Source: Desulfolucanica intricata (lineage in GTDB: Bacteria; Bacillota; Desulfotomaculia; Desulfotomaculales; Desulfofarciminaceae). Taken from it: DNA of 64,000 bases. Shown piece after piece: positions 35,540-44,119 of this stretch. The position numbers and the translations under genes are program-made. Positions within the stretch are counted from its first letter, which is position 1, and each line of letters starts with the position of its first letter. Where the stretch lies: assembly GCF_001592105.1 (NCBI RefSeq), contig NZ_BCWE01000009.1:86261-150260 (forward strand), written 5' to 3'. The notes below the pieces were generated by a model. The model saw only the letters and a list, made by a program, of their open reading frames with translations. It did no database searches and had not been told where the DNA came from.

Positions 35540-36327
35540 TCTTCCTCTTCCTTAGCCTCGGGTTCTTTATCTTTTTGCCTTCTGTTGGGGTTTAAGTAGG
35601 CATTTAATCTCTCTCGAATTATAATCGGGTTGTACCCTCCCTGTAAGGAAATCACACCTTCCATTGTCAGTTCTTTAATGCATATTTCCTTTTTGCCTAT
35701 ATTTCTTAGTTTACCTGCAATGGGCAGCCAAAGAATATTGGCACTGCCCACTCCGTACAGCGTAGCTATAAAGGCTAACGCAATTGAGGAACTCATAGTT
35801 GACGGATCAGACATATTACCCAGAACATGTACCAACCCCATTACTGTCCCGATAATTCCCATTGTTGGTGCATAACCGCCCGCTGTCTCAAAAATGCTTG
35901 CCCCGGTATCATTACGTTCTTCCAAAGTATAAATTTCCGTTTCCAGGATATTACGTACCAGTTCCGGATCAGTCCCGTCTATAATTAATTGAATGCCCTT
36001 TCTAAGAAACTCATCATCAATTTCATCAAGACGATCTTCCAGATATAACAGGCCCTCCCGCCTTGCTTGATCGGCCAGCTGTACAATCTGCTCAATAACT
36101 TCATCCTCCCCGGGCAATTTCTGAAAGACCGTATTTTTTAAAAGCTTCGGTATAACCTTTAAATCCTGCATTGAAAAGCTGGCTATGGTAGCACCGGCAG
36201 TACCTCCAAAAACAATCAGTGCTGCAGTAGGTTTCAGCAGGACCGATATATGCCCGCCATCCAAAAGAAATCCGGAAATTAACCCCAATAAACCTACCGC
36301 GATACCGACCAGGATTGCAAAATCCAT
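35536..36327 (-). CDS. motA: MotA, stator ion channel protein
   Basis: A protein of 263 residues with four transmembrane helices. The conserved G-G-Y-A-P-T-M-G-I-I-G-T-V-M-G-L-V-H segment lies at about 150-170, and the cytoplasmic charged loop contacting FliG precedes it. It overlaps motB, so the stator genes are co-translated. The upstream gap to fapA (168 bases) likely has divergent promoters, but I do not see a clear consensus. Confidence 0.95.
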   Translation of the reverse strand: MDFAILVGIAVGLLGLISGFLLDGGHISVLLKPTAALIVFGGTAGATIASFSMQDLKVIPKLLKNTVFQKLPGEDEVIEQIVQLADQARREGLLYLEDRLDEIDDEFLRKGIQLIIDGTDPELVRNILETEIYTLEERNDTGASIFETAGGYAPTMGIIGTVMGLVHVLGNMSDPSTMSSSIALAFIATLYGVGSANILWLPIAGKLRNIGKKEICIKELTMEGVISLQGGYNPIIIRERLNAYLNPNRRQKDKEPEAKEEEE

Positions 36328-36510
36328 ATATAACCCGTCCTTTTCGACAAATATTACTGTTTATTTCGCTTATAGTTAGATATTTCCTCCATTTTAAAAC
36401 ATAAAAAATTAATTAATTGGCATGATAATGCTTTCTAATTTAAAAGGTATTTTCCAAGTAAAATCGAATACTGCATAGTATATGTCTTTATCTTTGTGAG
36501 GGAAATAATT

Positions 36511-38442
36511 ATGATAATTGATAAAAAAATCTTGGAACTTATTACTGAATTATCAGATAATAAAGAGAACAATACTCCTTATAATAATCAAACCGAAAAT
36601 TTCAGATCTCAAATTTCCCTTAAAGAAAAAAATAATTTTATGAGTCCCTGTGAACAGGACACTGAGATACTCGGGGACGGTTATGCTTATATAAAGTCCG
36701 GTAAAATATATGTAACAAACCCTAAGGGCAATAACAGTTATGCAGTCATTGCCCCCTGTGAAGGAATATCACTGTGGGTCAACGGTGAGCTGCTAACGGA
36801 TTCCAAACCTGTAAAAGAAAGTGATACAATTTTAGCTGTTCCTGATAAAAAGGTAATTCCCCCCCAATATGCAGTTGAAGTCAGCGCAGATAAACTTTCA
36901 GCGAAATTAATTATAAAACTGGGAGAAACCATTACCTATTCCTTAATCGATCAGGAACCTCAAAGGTATCTAAGATTAAAAGCTGCTGCCGATAAAAAGT
37001 TAGAACCCCTAATTGATAAGGATCAAATTTGGAAGCTTATTATGGAAAACAATATAATCTACGGTATAAAAACAGATGTCCTGGACGACCTTATTACCAA
37101 CCCCAAAAACTTTGAAGGTATAATTGCCGAAGGTATCCCTCCGGGCCCCGGCAGAGACGAGTACGTCAATATAAATTTTACACTTAATTCAGAAAACAAA
37201 CCGATTTGCGGCCCCGATGGCAATGTAGATTATAAGAATTTGAGTAATACAAGCTACGTAGAGCAGGGTTATATTATGGCGACAAAAACGGAAGGATTTA
37301 TCGGAACTCCCGGGAAGAGCATTACCGGCGAAATTATATCACCCCCGATACCTAAAGCTGTTACTTTAAAGGCCGGAAAGGGCGTCGATATAACAGACAA
37401 TATTGTCATTGCTCAAAAACCGGGTAAACCTTCAGTTGACCAAATCGGCTCCACCTACATTTTTTATATCCAGGACAAGTTAATTCACCAGGGAAACGTG
37501 GATCTCTCCAGCGGCAATCTCCGCTTTAAAGGAAGTATCGAAATAACCGGGAGTGTTCAGGAAGGCATGTCTGTATTTGCTGCTGATGATATTTTTATAC
37601 ATGGATTAGTCAGTGAAGCAAATATTACTTCTATAAAAAGTATCACTGTATTAAAAAATGTAGTTCGCAGTAATTTATTAGCCGGTGGAATAAGTCTTAA
37701 CATAAAAAAATTTGCCAAAAACCTTCAAAAATTAAAAGAAATCTTAACAGAAGCAATTTTATTTACAAAGAAGTTACTGTTAAATAACGAAATTAAAGAA
37801 TCCGGAGTAAAGCCCGGATATGTATTACTCCTGATTATTGAAAAAAAATTCAACTTTATTCCCCGGCTTATTAATAAAATCTTGGAATACATTGAAGTAA
37901 ACAGGTTATATTCCACTTATGACTTTGAATCTTTATCCTTTAAGTTAAAAAAATATCTCCCCGCGCCGGACACATCAAATAAAAATGTTTTAAATGATAT
38001 TGAAGGGCTGATAAAGGACATAGATCTTGCAGTAGATTATATAAACCACCTGGAGCAAAATGATGCGGACATAATTATTGAAGGTGCCTTAAACAGCAGC
38101 ATAGAAGCCAACCGCAATGTTATAATCAGTGGAAACGGCTGTTTTAACAGTCATGTCAAAGCCCGGGGGGATGTAAAAATTTCAGGAGTTTTTCGCGGCG
38201 GCTCCATTTATTCCAATGGCAATATAGTTTTAAATGAGGTAGGCTCCCAGTATGGTGTAAAAACTTCAATTATTATGGGTAATAAGGCTACCTTAAGCAT
38301 AAGAAAAGCATATGAAAACATCATAATAAAAACAGAAACTAAAACCCATGTTATCACCGTACCGCAAAAATACTTTTCAGCAAAAGTTGATACCGGTGGA
38401 CAATTAAATATAATATCAGGAATCCCTGTTGAGGAGAGTTAG
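36511..38442 (+). CDS. FapA-family (DUF342) protein
   Basis: A protein of about 643 residues. The C-terminal half has the right-handed beta-helix-like repeats of DUF342: G-N-V-D-L-S-S-G-N-L-R-F-K-G-S-I-E-I-T-G-S-V, later I-I-E-G-A-L-N-S-S-I-E-A-N-R-N-V-I-I-S-G. A coiled region is at about 395-510. The family is called flagellar assembly protein A; exact function unclear. ATG 36511 follows GAGGG; a GTG five codons earlier overlaps that site. The next gene is ComFB, two bases away. Confidence 0.85.
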   Translation: MIIDKKILELITELSDNKENNTPYNNQTENFRSQISLKEKNNFMSPCEQDTEILGDGYAYIKSGKIYVTNPKGNNSYAVIAPCEGISLWVNGELLTDSKPVKESDTILAVPDKKVIPPQYAVEVSADKLSAKLIIKLGETITYSLIDQEPQRYLRLKAAADKKLEPLIDKDQIWKLIMENNIIYGIKTDVLDDLITNPKNFEGIIAEGIPPGPGRDEYVNINFTLNSENKPICGPDGNVDYKNLSNTSYVEQGYIMATKTEGFIGTPGKSITGEIISPPIPKAVTLKAGKGVDITDNIVIAQKPGKPSVDQIGSTYIFYIQDKLIHQGNVDLSSGNLRFKGSIEITGSVQEGMSVFAADDIFIHGLVSEANITSIKSITVLKNVVRSNLLAGGISLNIKKFAKNLQKLKEILTEAILFTKKLLLNNEIKESGVKPGYVLLLIIEKKFNFIPRLINKILEYIEVNRLYSTYDFESLSFKLKKYLPAPDTSNKNVLNDIEGLIKDIDLAVDYINHLEQNDADIIIEGALNSSIEANRNVIISGNGCFNSHVKARGDVKISGVFRGGSIYSNGNIVLNEVGSQYGVKTSIIMGNKATLSIRKAYENIIIKTETKTHVITVPQKYFSAKVDTGGQLNIISGIPVEES

Positions 38443-38443
38443 T

Positions 38444-38746
38444 ATGCTTATAAATTATACCGAAGTTGTTGTCAAAGAAATGCTTGATGAAGTAATAACT
38501 AATTACGTCATCAATAAAAGCAGCATATGCACATGTAAACTTTGCCTTGAAGACATTATGGCTTATGCACTGAATAAACTTCCACCCCACTATATCTCAT
38601 CGGAAGCCGGAGCTGTTATAGTGAAGGCTGCTTTTAACAATACAACCAATAAACAACAAGTTATTTCAGCCCTTGTTGAAGCAATTTATAATGTCGGCAA
38701 TAATCCCAGACATTCCGTCGGAAGAGATATAGAGAGTTTTTTATAA
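38444..38746 (+). CDS. ComFB-family protein
   Basis: A protein of 100 residues. It opens with N-Y-T-E-V-V-V-K-E-M-L-D-E and has a Cys cluster at C29, C31 and C34, then D-I-M-A-Y-A-L-N-K-L-P-P-H-Y. This is the ComFB signature. ComFB proteins from other bacteria have recently been reported to bind cyclic dinucleotides. ATG 38444 follows GGAGAG, two bases after fapA. A terminator follows. Confidence 0.85.
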   Translation: MLINYTEVVVKEMLDEVITNYVINKSSICTCKLCLEDIMAYALNKLPPHYISSEAGAVIVKAAFNNTTNKQQVISALVEAIYNVGNNPRHSVGRDIESFL

Positions 38747-38792
38747 TCAATGTAATCCGACAGTTAAGCAGGGTAAATAACATATTATAATA

Positions 38793-38829
38793 GAAATGGC
38801 TGCAGCAAGGGTTCTTCTGCAGCCATTTC
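38793..38829. terminator. Hairpin between comFB and the protein kinase gene
   Basis: GAAATGGCTGCAG pairs with CTGCAGCCATTTC, a perfect 13-base-pair stem. T-runs are weak, but the place between convergent genes suggests a bidirectional terminator. Confidence 0.7.
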
Positions 38830-38849
38830 CAAATTCTCTACATATTTAT

Positions 38850-39644
38850 TTAAATCCTTGATAAATACGCCTGAGCTTCTGCGCTTGAAGCAAAACCTTC
38901 CCGGCTGAGTAATTTTTCAACAAAATCTTTAAAGGGTTCAGACAGCGGAAGTACTTCCTTCCAGCTTCTTTTAAAAAGCGCTTCGTCTTCTACCCAGTTG
39001 GTAAACAAATCCACAGCCGCCACCCCTGCTCCGAACAAATCGCTGCGCGGTGATATTTCCCGGCGCAGCAGCTGATAGGTAAAGTGCCCCGGTATATGAC
39101 GCAATGCCGGGGCACAGTTATACGACCTGTCTTTGTAATTCGGGGCGGAACCGAATTTTTTTTGCAGCGGGTCGGGGCAAAAGGGAAACTGCCGGGAATC
39201 AATAAACCTGGCTAATCCAAAATCGATTAAGTAGAGCTTACCGTCACTTAGCATTAGATTGGAAAGACGCAAATCGCGATGTACAACGGCATCTTGCTTA
39301 CGCGGGGGATTATGCAGCTCGTTTAGTATAGCCAACAGTTGATAGATAATCCCCTTTACTTCCTTCTCATTAAAGCGGCGGCCGGTATGCAGCAGGTGGC
39401 TTAACGGCAGTCCCCCGACATATTCCTGCACCAGATAATGCACATCTTCCAATGAAAAAGCTTCCACAAGCCCCGGTATTCGGGGATGGTTGACCCGTCT
39501 TAGGATTTCGGCCTCCAACCTGAATTTCAGCATAAAATCTTCGGGCGATTCGTTACCTTCATTAATAACGGCCTTTATTGCGTAGGTACGCCACCCCTTA
39601 GCTGCTTTAAGAACGACACCATAGCTTCCGCCGCCCAGCGGCAC
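38850..39644 (-). CDS. Hanks-type Ser/Thr protein kinase, N-terminal start unclear
   Basis: A protein kinase domain of 264 residues from the only canonical start (GTG 39644). It has the Gly loop L-G-G-G-S-Y-G-V-V, Lys24 in Y-A-I-K, H-R-D-L-R-L-S-N at 122-129 and D-F-G at 141-143, so it should be active. However, the first beta strand (G-Y-T-V-E-V-P) lies before GTG, in frame and open back to the TGA stop of the upstream zinc-ribbon gene 36 bases away. The two may be parts of one gene, or the start is non-canonical. No transmembrane or PASTA part. Confidence 0.8.
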   Translation of the reverse strand: MPLGGGSYGVVLKAAKGWRTYAIKAVINEGNESPEDFMLKFRLEAEILRRVNHPRIPGLVEAFSLEDVHYLVQEYVGGLPLSHLLHTGRRFNEKEVKGIIYQLLAILNELHNPPRKQDAVVHRDLRLSNLMLSDGKLYLIDFGLARFIDSRQFPFCPDPLQKKFGSAPNYKDRSYNCAPALRHIPGHFTYQLLRREISPRSDLFGAGVAAVDLFTNWVEDEALFKRSWKEVLPLSEPFKDFVEKLLSREGFASSAEAQAYLSRI

Positions 39645-39680
39645 CTCGACAGTATATCCCTTAATACAAGGTTTTTCTTT

Positions 39681-39986
39681 TCAAGATGAAAAAAGATGAC
39701 CTAAAAAGCCCTTGCGCCGGCGATGATACCTTGAGGAACTACTGCCATGATAGTGCCCGTGGGAATACGGCGGGTGATAATGCTCCGGCCTGTGGGTCGG
39801 CTGCACCCGAAAAGGCTGCCGAACCGGCGCCTTCAAATCGCTTCCGCAGTAAGGGCAGGAAACCCAGGCCGGGTCAACCTGCTTATGACAGGAATGGCAG
39901 GTAAGATTTTTAACCACTTCCACACCGCAGTAAGGACAAAATTTAAAGTCCCCCTGCAGGGCTTTTTGACAATTTGGACATTGCAT
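39681..39986 (-). CDS. Double zinc-ribbon protein
   Basis: A protein of 101 residues with two zinc ribbons: C-P-N-C...C-P-Y-C-G at residues 3-20 and C-H-S-C...C-P-Y-C-G at about 30-50. A His/Tyr/Arg-rich tail ends in a basic segment R-R-R-K-G-F-L-G. Its TGA stop is in the same frame as the kinase that follows. Zinc ribbons often precede kinase domains in one protein. Alone, the role would be protein or nucleic-acid binding. Confidence 0.72.
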   Translation of the reverse strand: MQCPNCQKALQGDFKFCPYCGVEVVKNLTCHSCHKQVDPAWVSCPYCGSDLKAPVRQPFRVQPTHRPEHYHPPYSHGHYHGSSSSRYHRRRKGFLGHLFSS

Positions 39987-40123
39987 TTAATTAGCCTCCT
40001 TTATACATTATACATATGATGTAATTAAAGGGATTAAGAGTATATTATCATAACAGTCATATTAATGCCAATAAGTTAACGGAATAAACTTAGTCAAAGA
40101 CTTAAACTAATTAATTAATATTT

Positions 40124-40137
40124 TTCCGGTACCGGAA
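40124..40137. repeat. Palindrome TTCCGGTACCGGAA downstream of ubiB-type gene
   Basis: A perfect 14-base palindrome lies 55 bases after the UbiB gene, with A/T runs on both sides. It could be a weak terminator, though its loop is minimal. Confidence 0.4.
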
Positions 40138-40191
40138 GAATACTATTATATACAGTAATTTTTATTAACTTTGGTACCGCAGAAGAAACCT

Positions 40192-41865
40192 TTAAAATCT
40201 TCTTGAGCGAATAATGGATATCAGCAGCCAAAATCCAATAGTACCTGCTGCTAAAAAGCCTAATTCGGCCACCGGAATGCTGCGAAACAGAGAATATTCC
40301 TTACGTGTCAAAAGAGAAGAACCGATAATTAATGCAGCCACTACGATACTAAACACCAGGCGGTTAATTAGAATATTGAGCAAAGACATAATCCGCTCCA
40401 GATCCGGGTTTTCAGCTTTAATCCGCAGCTCCCCCCGAACAGCACGCTCAAGTACCGCAGCTGTTTGCCGGGGTATCCGCTGATATAAACTTTTGTATTC
40501 CCCGTAACCCTCCCATAAAACTTTTTTAAGGTTTTTATAACTTAAGCGCTCGGCCATCAGCCGGCGGCCAAAGGGTTCGGCGATTCCTATAATACTTAAG
40601 TTAGGATCAAGCTGCTGCGTAATTCCTTCTACCGTTATCAAGGTCTTGACCAGCAGGGTAAACTCTGTCGGTACACGAATACGGTATTTAAAAGCTATGC
40701 CCATAATTTCACCAAGGGAGTCGGCCAGGCTGATCCGGCTTAAGGGTATTTCATAATACTTCCGGCGCAGCCGTTCTACATCCCGCTCCAAATGCAGCAT
40801 ATTTACATGCGCCGGCACTACTTCCAGGCTAATTATTGCCTTTACTATCTCACGGGTATTTTTATTAATTAACCCCTGTACCAACCTGATAATTTTATTT
40901 TTAAGCTCTTCATTGATTTGCCCCATCATACCAAAGTCCATAAAGACAATTTTTTCACCGGGCAGTGCCGCAAGGTTTCCGGGATGGGGATCGGCATGAA
41001 AAAAACCGTCAATAAGAATTTGCTTAAGTACAGCATCGGCTAATCGCCCGGCCAGCTTAACAGTATCCAGATTATTTTCATGTAAATCTTCGGTTCGGGT
41101 AAGTTTGACAGCCTGTACATATTCTAAAGTTAATATAAGCTCAGTTGAATAATCCCAGTAAACAGAGGGGATATAAACAGTATCATCTTCCTGCATATTC
41201 TTGCGCAGGGTTTCGGCATGATGGGCCTCTACCGTATAGTCCAGTTCATCCCGGATGATTTCCTTAAACTCAGCTGCCATTTCAGTAAAACTATACAGCT
41301 CACCCCAGGGAGTATGTCTGTCTACCAGGGCTGCAAGATCCTGCAGAATCTCTATATCTGTTTTTATGATCTTTTTTATCCCGGGGCGCTGCACTTTAAC
41401 CACCACTTCATCCCCACTTTGCAGGACGGCCCGGTGCACCTGGCCAATGGAAGCAGCCGCCAGTGGTGTTTCTTCAAAATAAGAATAAATATGTTTTAAG
41501 GGCTGCCCCAGTTCTGTTTCTATACATTTTTCAACTTGTTCATAAGGGAAAGGCGGTACTTCATCCAGCAACTTTTCCAACTCTTTGATAAATTCCGGCG
41601 CTAAAAGATCCGAACGGGTGGAAAGGACCTGACCCAGCTTTATAAAAGTCGGCCCCAATTCCTCTAAAACAAGGCGAAGGCGCCGGGCAGGAGAAAGTGA
41701 GTCCTTTTCTTTTTGTACCTTAAGCAAAATCCTTTTAGGGATATTAATAAAACCCCCCAACCCCAGCTGGTGCAAAAGGTACCCGAACCCATGCTTGGCC
41801 AGGACATTGGCAATTTCCCGGTAGCGCTTAAAATGTTTATACCGTCTGCGCAGCCGCAAGTGCAA
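40192..41865 (-). CDS. UbiB/AarF/ABC1 family atypical kinase
   Basis: A protein of about 557 residues. The family motifs are K-L-G-Q-V-L-S-T-R-S-D-L-L (KxGQ, residues about 73-85), A-A-A-S-I-G-Q-V-H, and D-P-H-P-G-N-L; F-M-D-F-G-M replaces the kinase DFG. Two C-terminal membrane helices end it. Relatives support quinone or isoprenoid lipid metabolism; this organism's quinone is unknown. The start is taken at TTG 41865, five bases after GGGGGTGG; ATG 41880 overlaps that site. Confidence 0.88.
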   Translation of the reverse strand: MHLRLRRRYKHFKRYREIANVLAKHGFGYLLHQLGLGGFINIPKRILLKVQKEKDSLSPARRLRLVLEELGPTFIKLGQVLSTRSDLLAPEFIKELEKLLDEVPPFPYEQVEKCIETELGQPLKHIYSYFEETPLAAASIGQVHRAVLQSGDEVVVKVQRPGIKKIIKTDIEILQDLAALVDRHTPWGELYSFTEMAAEFKEIIRDELDYTVEAHHAETLRKNMQEDDTVYIPSVYWDYSTELILTLEYVQAVKLTRTEDLHENNLDTVKLAGRLADAVLKQILIDGFFHADPHPGNLAALPGEKIVFMDFGMMGQINEELKNKIIRLVQGLINKNTREIVKAIISLEVVPAHVNMLHLERDVERLRRKYYEIPLSRISLADSLGEIMGIAFKYRIRVPTEFTLLVKTLITVEGITQQLDPNLSIIGIAEPFGRRLMAERLSYKNLKKVLWEGYGEYKSLYQRIPRQTAAVLERAVRGELRIKAENPDLERIMSLLNILINRLVFSIVVAALIIGSSLLTRKEYSLFRSIPVAELGFLAAGTIGFWLLISIIRSRRF

Positions 41866-41966
41866 ACCATCCACCCCCATACTACTACTAAACTTAGGAT
41901 ACCATTTTCGCGGCCAATTTAATATATAATTTATCGGAATTTAAGTATTGAGGGAGTTGATTATAC

Positions 41967-42710
41967 TTGCAAATAAATGTTATTTCTACTGCGGATAATA
42001 CGGCAGCAGCCGACTTAACAGGACAGGTAGTCGTGGTTTTTGATGTTTTACGGGCCTGCAGCACCATTGTTACTGCCCTGGCCAACGGTTGTAAGAGGGT
42101 AATCCCCGTAGTTTCAGTGGAGGAGGCCCGCTCTGTTAACAAACCCGGAGTAATTTTAGGCGGAGAAAGAAATGCGGTCAAAATCCCGGGATTCACCTGC
42201 GGAAATTCCCCGCTGGAGTATAGCCCGGAGACAGTTTCCAACCGAACTGTAGTGCTGACCACCACCAATGGAACCAGGGCAATAAACGGGGCACTGGCCG
42301 CCCGGGCAAAGGAGTTATATGTCGGCTGTATATTAAATGCCGGGGCTGTCGGAAGACTGCTTTGGAATAAACACAATGATGTCTGCCTGGTCTGCGCGGG
42401 TACAAAGGGACAGTTTTCCCTGGAAGATACTTTTGCCGCTGGACTGGTAATCAGGGAAATATTATTTTTGGCCGGCTCACCCGGTGCTGTTAACCAGCCG
42501 GATAGTTCCGTTAAATTAACCGATTTAGCCGTAACAGCCTATTATTTAGCCAGTACTAATTATGAGCGGCCTTTACAGCTGCTGCAGGAATCATTACACG
42601 GACAAAGACTTATTAACATGGGCTTGGAAGAAGATCTTAAGTGGTGCGCCCGGGAAAATTACTTTGATTTTGTACCGGCCTTGAAAAATGGTACCATTGT
42701 CTTGGAATAG
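41967..42710 (+). CDS. comB: ComB, 2-phosphosulfolactate phosphatase
   Basis: A protein of 247 residues with V-V-F-D-V-L-R-A-C-S-T-I-V-T-A (residues about 23-37), G-G-E-R-N-A-V-K, F-T-C-G-N-S-P and T-T-N-G-T-R-A, the ComB signatures. In methanogens ComB takes part in coenzyme M synthesis; in sporeformers it is linked to sulfolactate. The start is TTG behind GAGGGAG. Strong terminator after it. Confidence 0.9.
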   Translation: MQINVISTADNTAAADLTGQVVVVFDVLRACSTIVTALANGCKRVIPVVSVEEARSVNKPGVILGGERNAVKIPGFTCGNSPLEYSPETVSNRTVVLTTTNGTRAINGALAARAKELYVGCILNAGAVGRLLWNKHNDVCLVCAGTKGQFSLEDTFAAGLVIREILFLAGSPGAVNQPDSSVKLTDLAVTAYYLASTNYERPLQLLQESLHGQRLINMGLEEDLKWCARENYFDFVPALKNGTIVLE

Positions 42711-42713
42711 TAA

Positions 42714-42767
42714 AAAAACAGGTACAAGATTTTTGTCCGGTTGACAAAATCCTTGTACCTGTTTTTT
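42714..42767 (+). terminator. Terminator after comB
   Basis: ACAGGTACAAG pairs with CTTGTACCTGT around a 28-base inner loop with a secondary stem (TTTTGTC/GACAAAA), followed by TTTTTT. Confidence 0.88.
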
Positions 42768-42769
42768 GG

Positions 42770-42852
42770 TGCGGGTGAGAGGACTTGAACCTCCACGCCG
42801 TAAAAGACACTAGATCCTAAGTCTAGCGCGTCTGCCATTCCGCCACACCCGC
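42770..42852 (-). tRNA. tRNA-Leu (anticodon UAG)
   Basis: An 83-base cloverleaf with a variable arm of class II type. Acceptor GCGGGTG pairs with CACCCGC. The anticodon loop CTTAGGA gives UAG. GGTTCAAGTCC is the T arm. CCA is not encoded. Confidence 0.95.
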
Positions 42853-42923
42853 ATATTCTTTTCGAAGAAACCTTTTATATATTAACATGACCGGTTTACC
42901 TTGTCAAGCATTCTTTTTAAATG

Positions 42924-42950
42924 AAAAAACCCCGCTTAAGCAGGGCTTTT
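42924..42950 (-). terminator. Terminator after tRNA-Lys
   Basis: GCCCTGC-TTAA-GCGGGG hairpin followed by TTTTTT on the minus strand, between tRNA-Lys and tRNA-Leu. tRNA-Leu may thus have a separate promoter or depend on readthrough. Confidence 0.7.
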
Positions 42951-42954
42951 ATGG

Positions 42955-43027
42955 TGACCCATCCGCGACTCGAACGCGGGACACCCTGATTAAAAGTCAG
43001 GTGCTCTACCAACTGAGCTAATGGGTC
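42955..43027 (-). tRNA. tRNA-Lys (anticodon UUU)
   Basis: A 73-base cloverleaf with acceptor GACCCAT and ATGGGTC. The anticodon stem CTGAC encloses CTTTTAA, giving UUU. The CCA end is encoded, adding 42952-42954. Confidence 0.96.
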
Positions 43028-43069
43028 AGATAACAATGAGAGGTTAACAACCCCTCACTGTTATGCTGG

Positions 43070-43141
43070 CTGGGGTGGCTGGATTCGAACCAACGCATGG
43101 CGATTCCAAAGACCGCTGCCTTACCGCTTGGCTACACCCCA
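43070..43141 (-). tRNA. tRNA-Gln (anticodon UUG)
   Basis: A 72-base cloverleaf. Acceptor TGGGGTG pairs with CACCCCA. The anticodon loop CTTTGGA gives UUG. CCA is encoded at 43067-43069. Confidence 0.95.
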
Positions 43142-43165
43142 GCGGTATATAAAGTTATTTTCTGG

Positions 43166-43240
43166 GGTGGATGATGGGACTCGAACCCACGACCTCCAGA
43201 GCCACAATCTGGCGCTCTAACCAGCTGAGCTACACCCACC
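43166..43240 (-). tRNA. tRNA-His (anticodon GUG)
   Basis: A 75-base cloverleaf with the extra 5' G typical of tRNA-His (GGTGGGTG start). The anticodon loop TTGTGGC gives GUG. CCA is encoded at 43163-43165. Order in transcription is His-Gln-Lys-Leu. Confidence 0.95.
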
Positions 43241-43410
43241 ATAACAAATTAATCATGAGCTGAACTGCAATAACAATGATAACAGATTTCTTCAGTACTG
43301 TCAAGAGTAAATCATTCAACTTTTTGGTCTTTTTCGTTGACCGCCTGAATATAATAACACATACTTGCCCTTTTTGTAAATGGTTTTTTATGTTAGCTGC
43401 CGGAAATTAT

Positions 43411-43444
43411 AAAAATGCCTTGAGCGGGACTGCCCAGGCATTTT
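43411..43444 (-). terminator. Terminator after the HIT gene
   Basis: AAAATGCCT pairs with AGGCATTTT, followed by T on the minus strand. It lies immediately after the HIT gene stop. Confidence 0.78.
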
Positions 43445-43448
43445 CTCT

Positions 43449-43940
43449 TTAATCCTGATTTTCTTTAGCCAATGCATCCATAATCTTTTTATAGGTCATA
43501 TCCATACCCTCGGAAATTACTCTTACGTCACCGATCACCGGCATAAAGTTATTGTCGCCTGCCCAGCGGGGTACGACATGAATATGGAAGTGCCCGGGAA
43601 TACCGGCACCGGCTATTTTACCGAGGTTTGCCCCGACATTAAAGCCATCCGGGTTAAAGGCCGAACGCAGGAGTTTTACCATCCGCTGAGTCATTTGCCC
43701 CAATTCTAAAACTTCATCCGGTTCCAATTCGGTCAAATCCCCCACATGCCGCTTGGGTGCTATTAATAAATGACCGTTATTATAGGGATACAGGTTCATA
43801 ATAACAAAGGTTTTATCCCCACGAAGTATCGTGTAGTTTTTTGCATCCTCATTTGACTCAAGTTTTTCACAAAAAATGCAAGCATCACCATGATCTTTAC
43901 CTATATATACTGTACGCCAGGGTGCCCAAATTCTGTCCAT
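43449..43940 (-). CDS. HIT-family hydrolase
   Basis: A protein of about 163 residues with the catalytic triad H-F-H-I-H-V-V near residue 125, a C-x2-C zinc-type pair (C-I-F-C) at about 20-23, and the P-Y-N-N-G-H-L-L segment. This is the branch near AP4A phosphorylase/hydrolases (nucleotide removal). M-D-R-I-W-A-P-W-R is a typical N-terminus. ATG 43940 has GGGAGGA ten bases upstream; an earlier ATG overlaps that site. Confidence 0.9.
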   Translation of the reverse strand: MDRIWAPWRTVYIGKDHGDACIFCEKLESNEDAKNYTILRGDKTFVIMNLYPYNNGHLLIAPKRHVGDLTELEPDEVLELGQMTQRMVKLLRSAFNPDGFNVGANLGKIAGAGIPGHFHIHVVPRWAGDNNFMPVIGDVRVISEGMDMTYKKIMDALAKENQD

Positions 43941-44119
43941 TCTATCTAATTCCTCCCATCCCATAAGTTAAAAACTAAATTCTACATGATTTAGCTTTAA
44001 TCCTCCTTAATTTAATCTATCTTTAACTTAGCTTATGCCAAATATTCAATCTTTCCCTTCCAATGTATCTGAAACCGTGTTATATTAGCAGTAACATATA
44101 TTAAATGAGGTACTGAACA

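Noticed and set aside
31086..36327. Many frames opposite the flagellar genes, in both flagellar blocks
   Set aside because: They lie inside well-supported genes on the other strand, with no ribosome sites and low-complexity products.
39681..39683. TGA as a selenocysteine codon between the zinc ribbon and the kinase
   Set aside because: No SECIS-like hairpin is evident after it, and the site is not at a Cys position of a known family.
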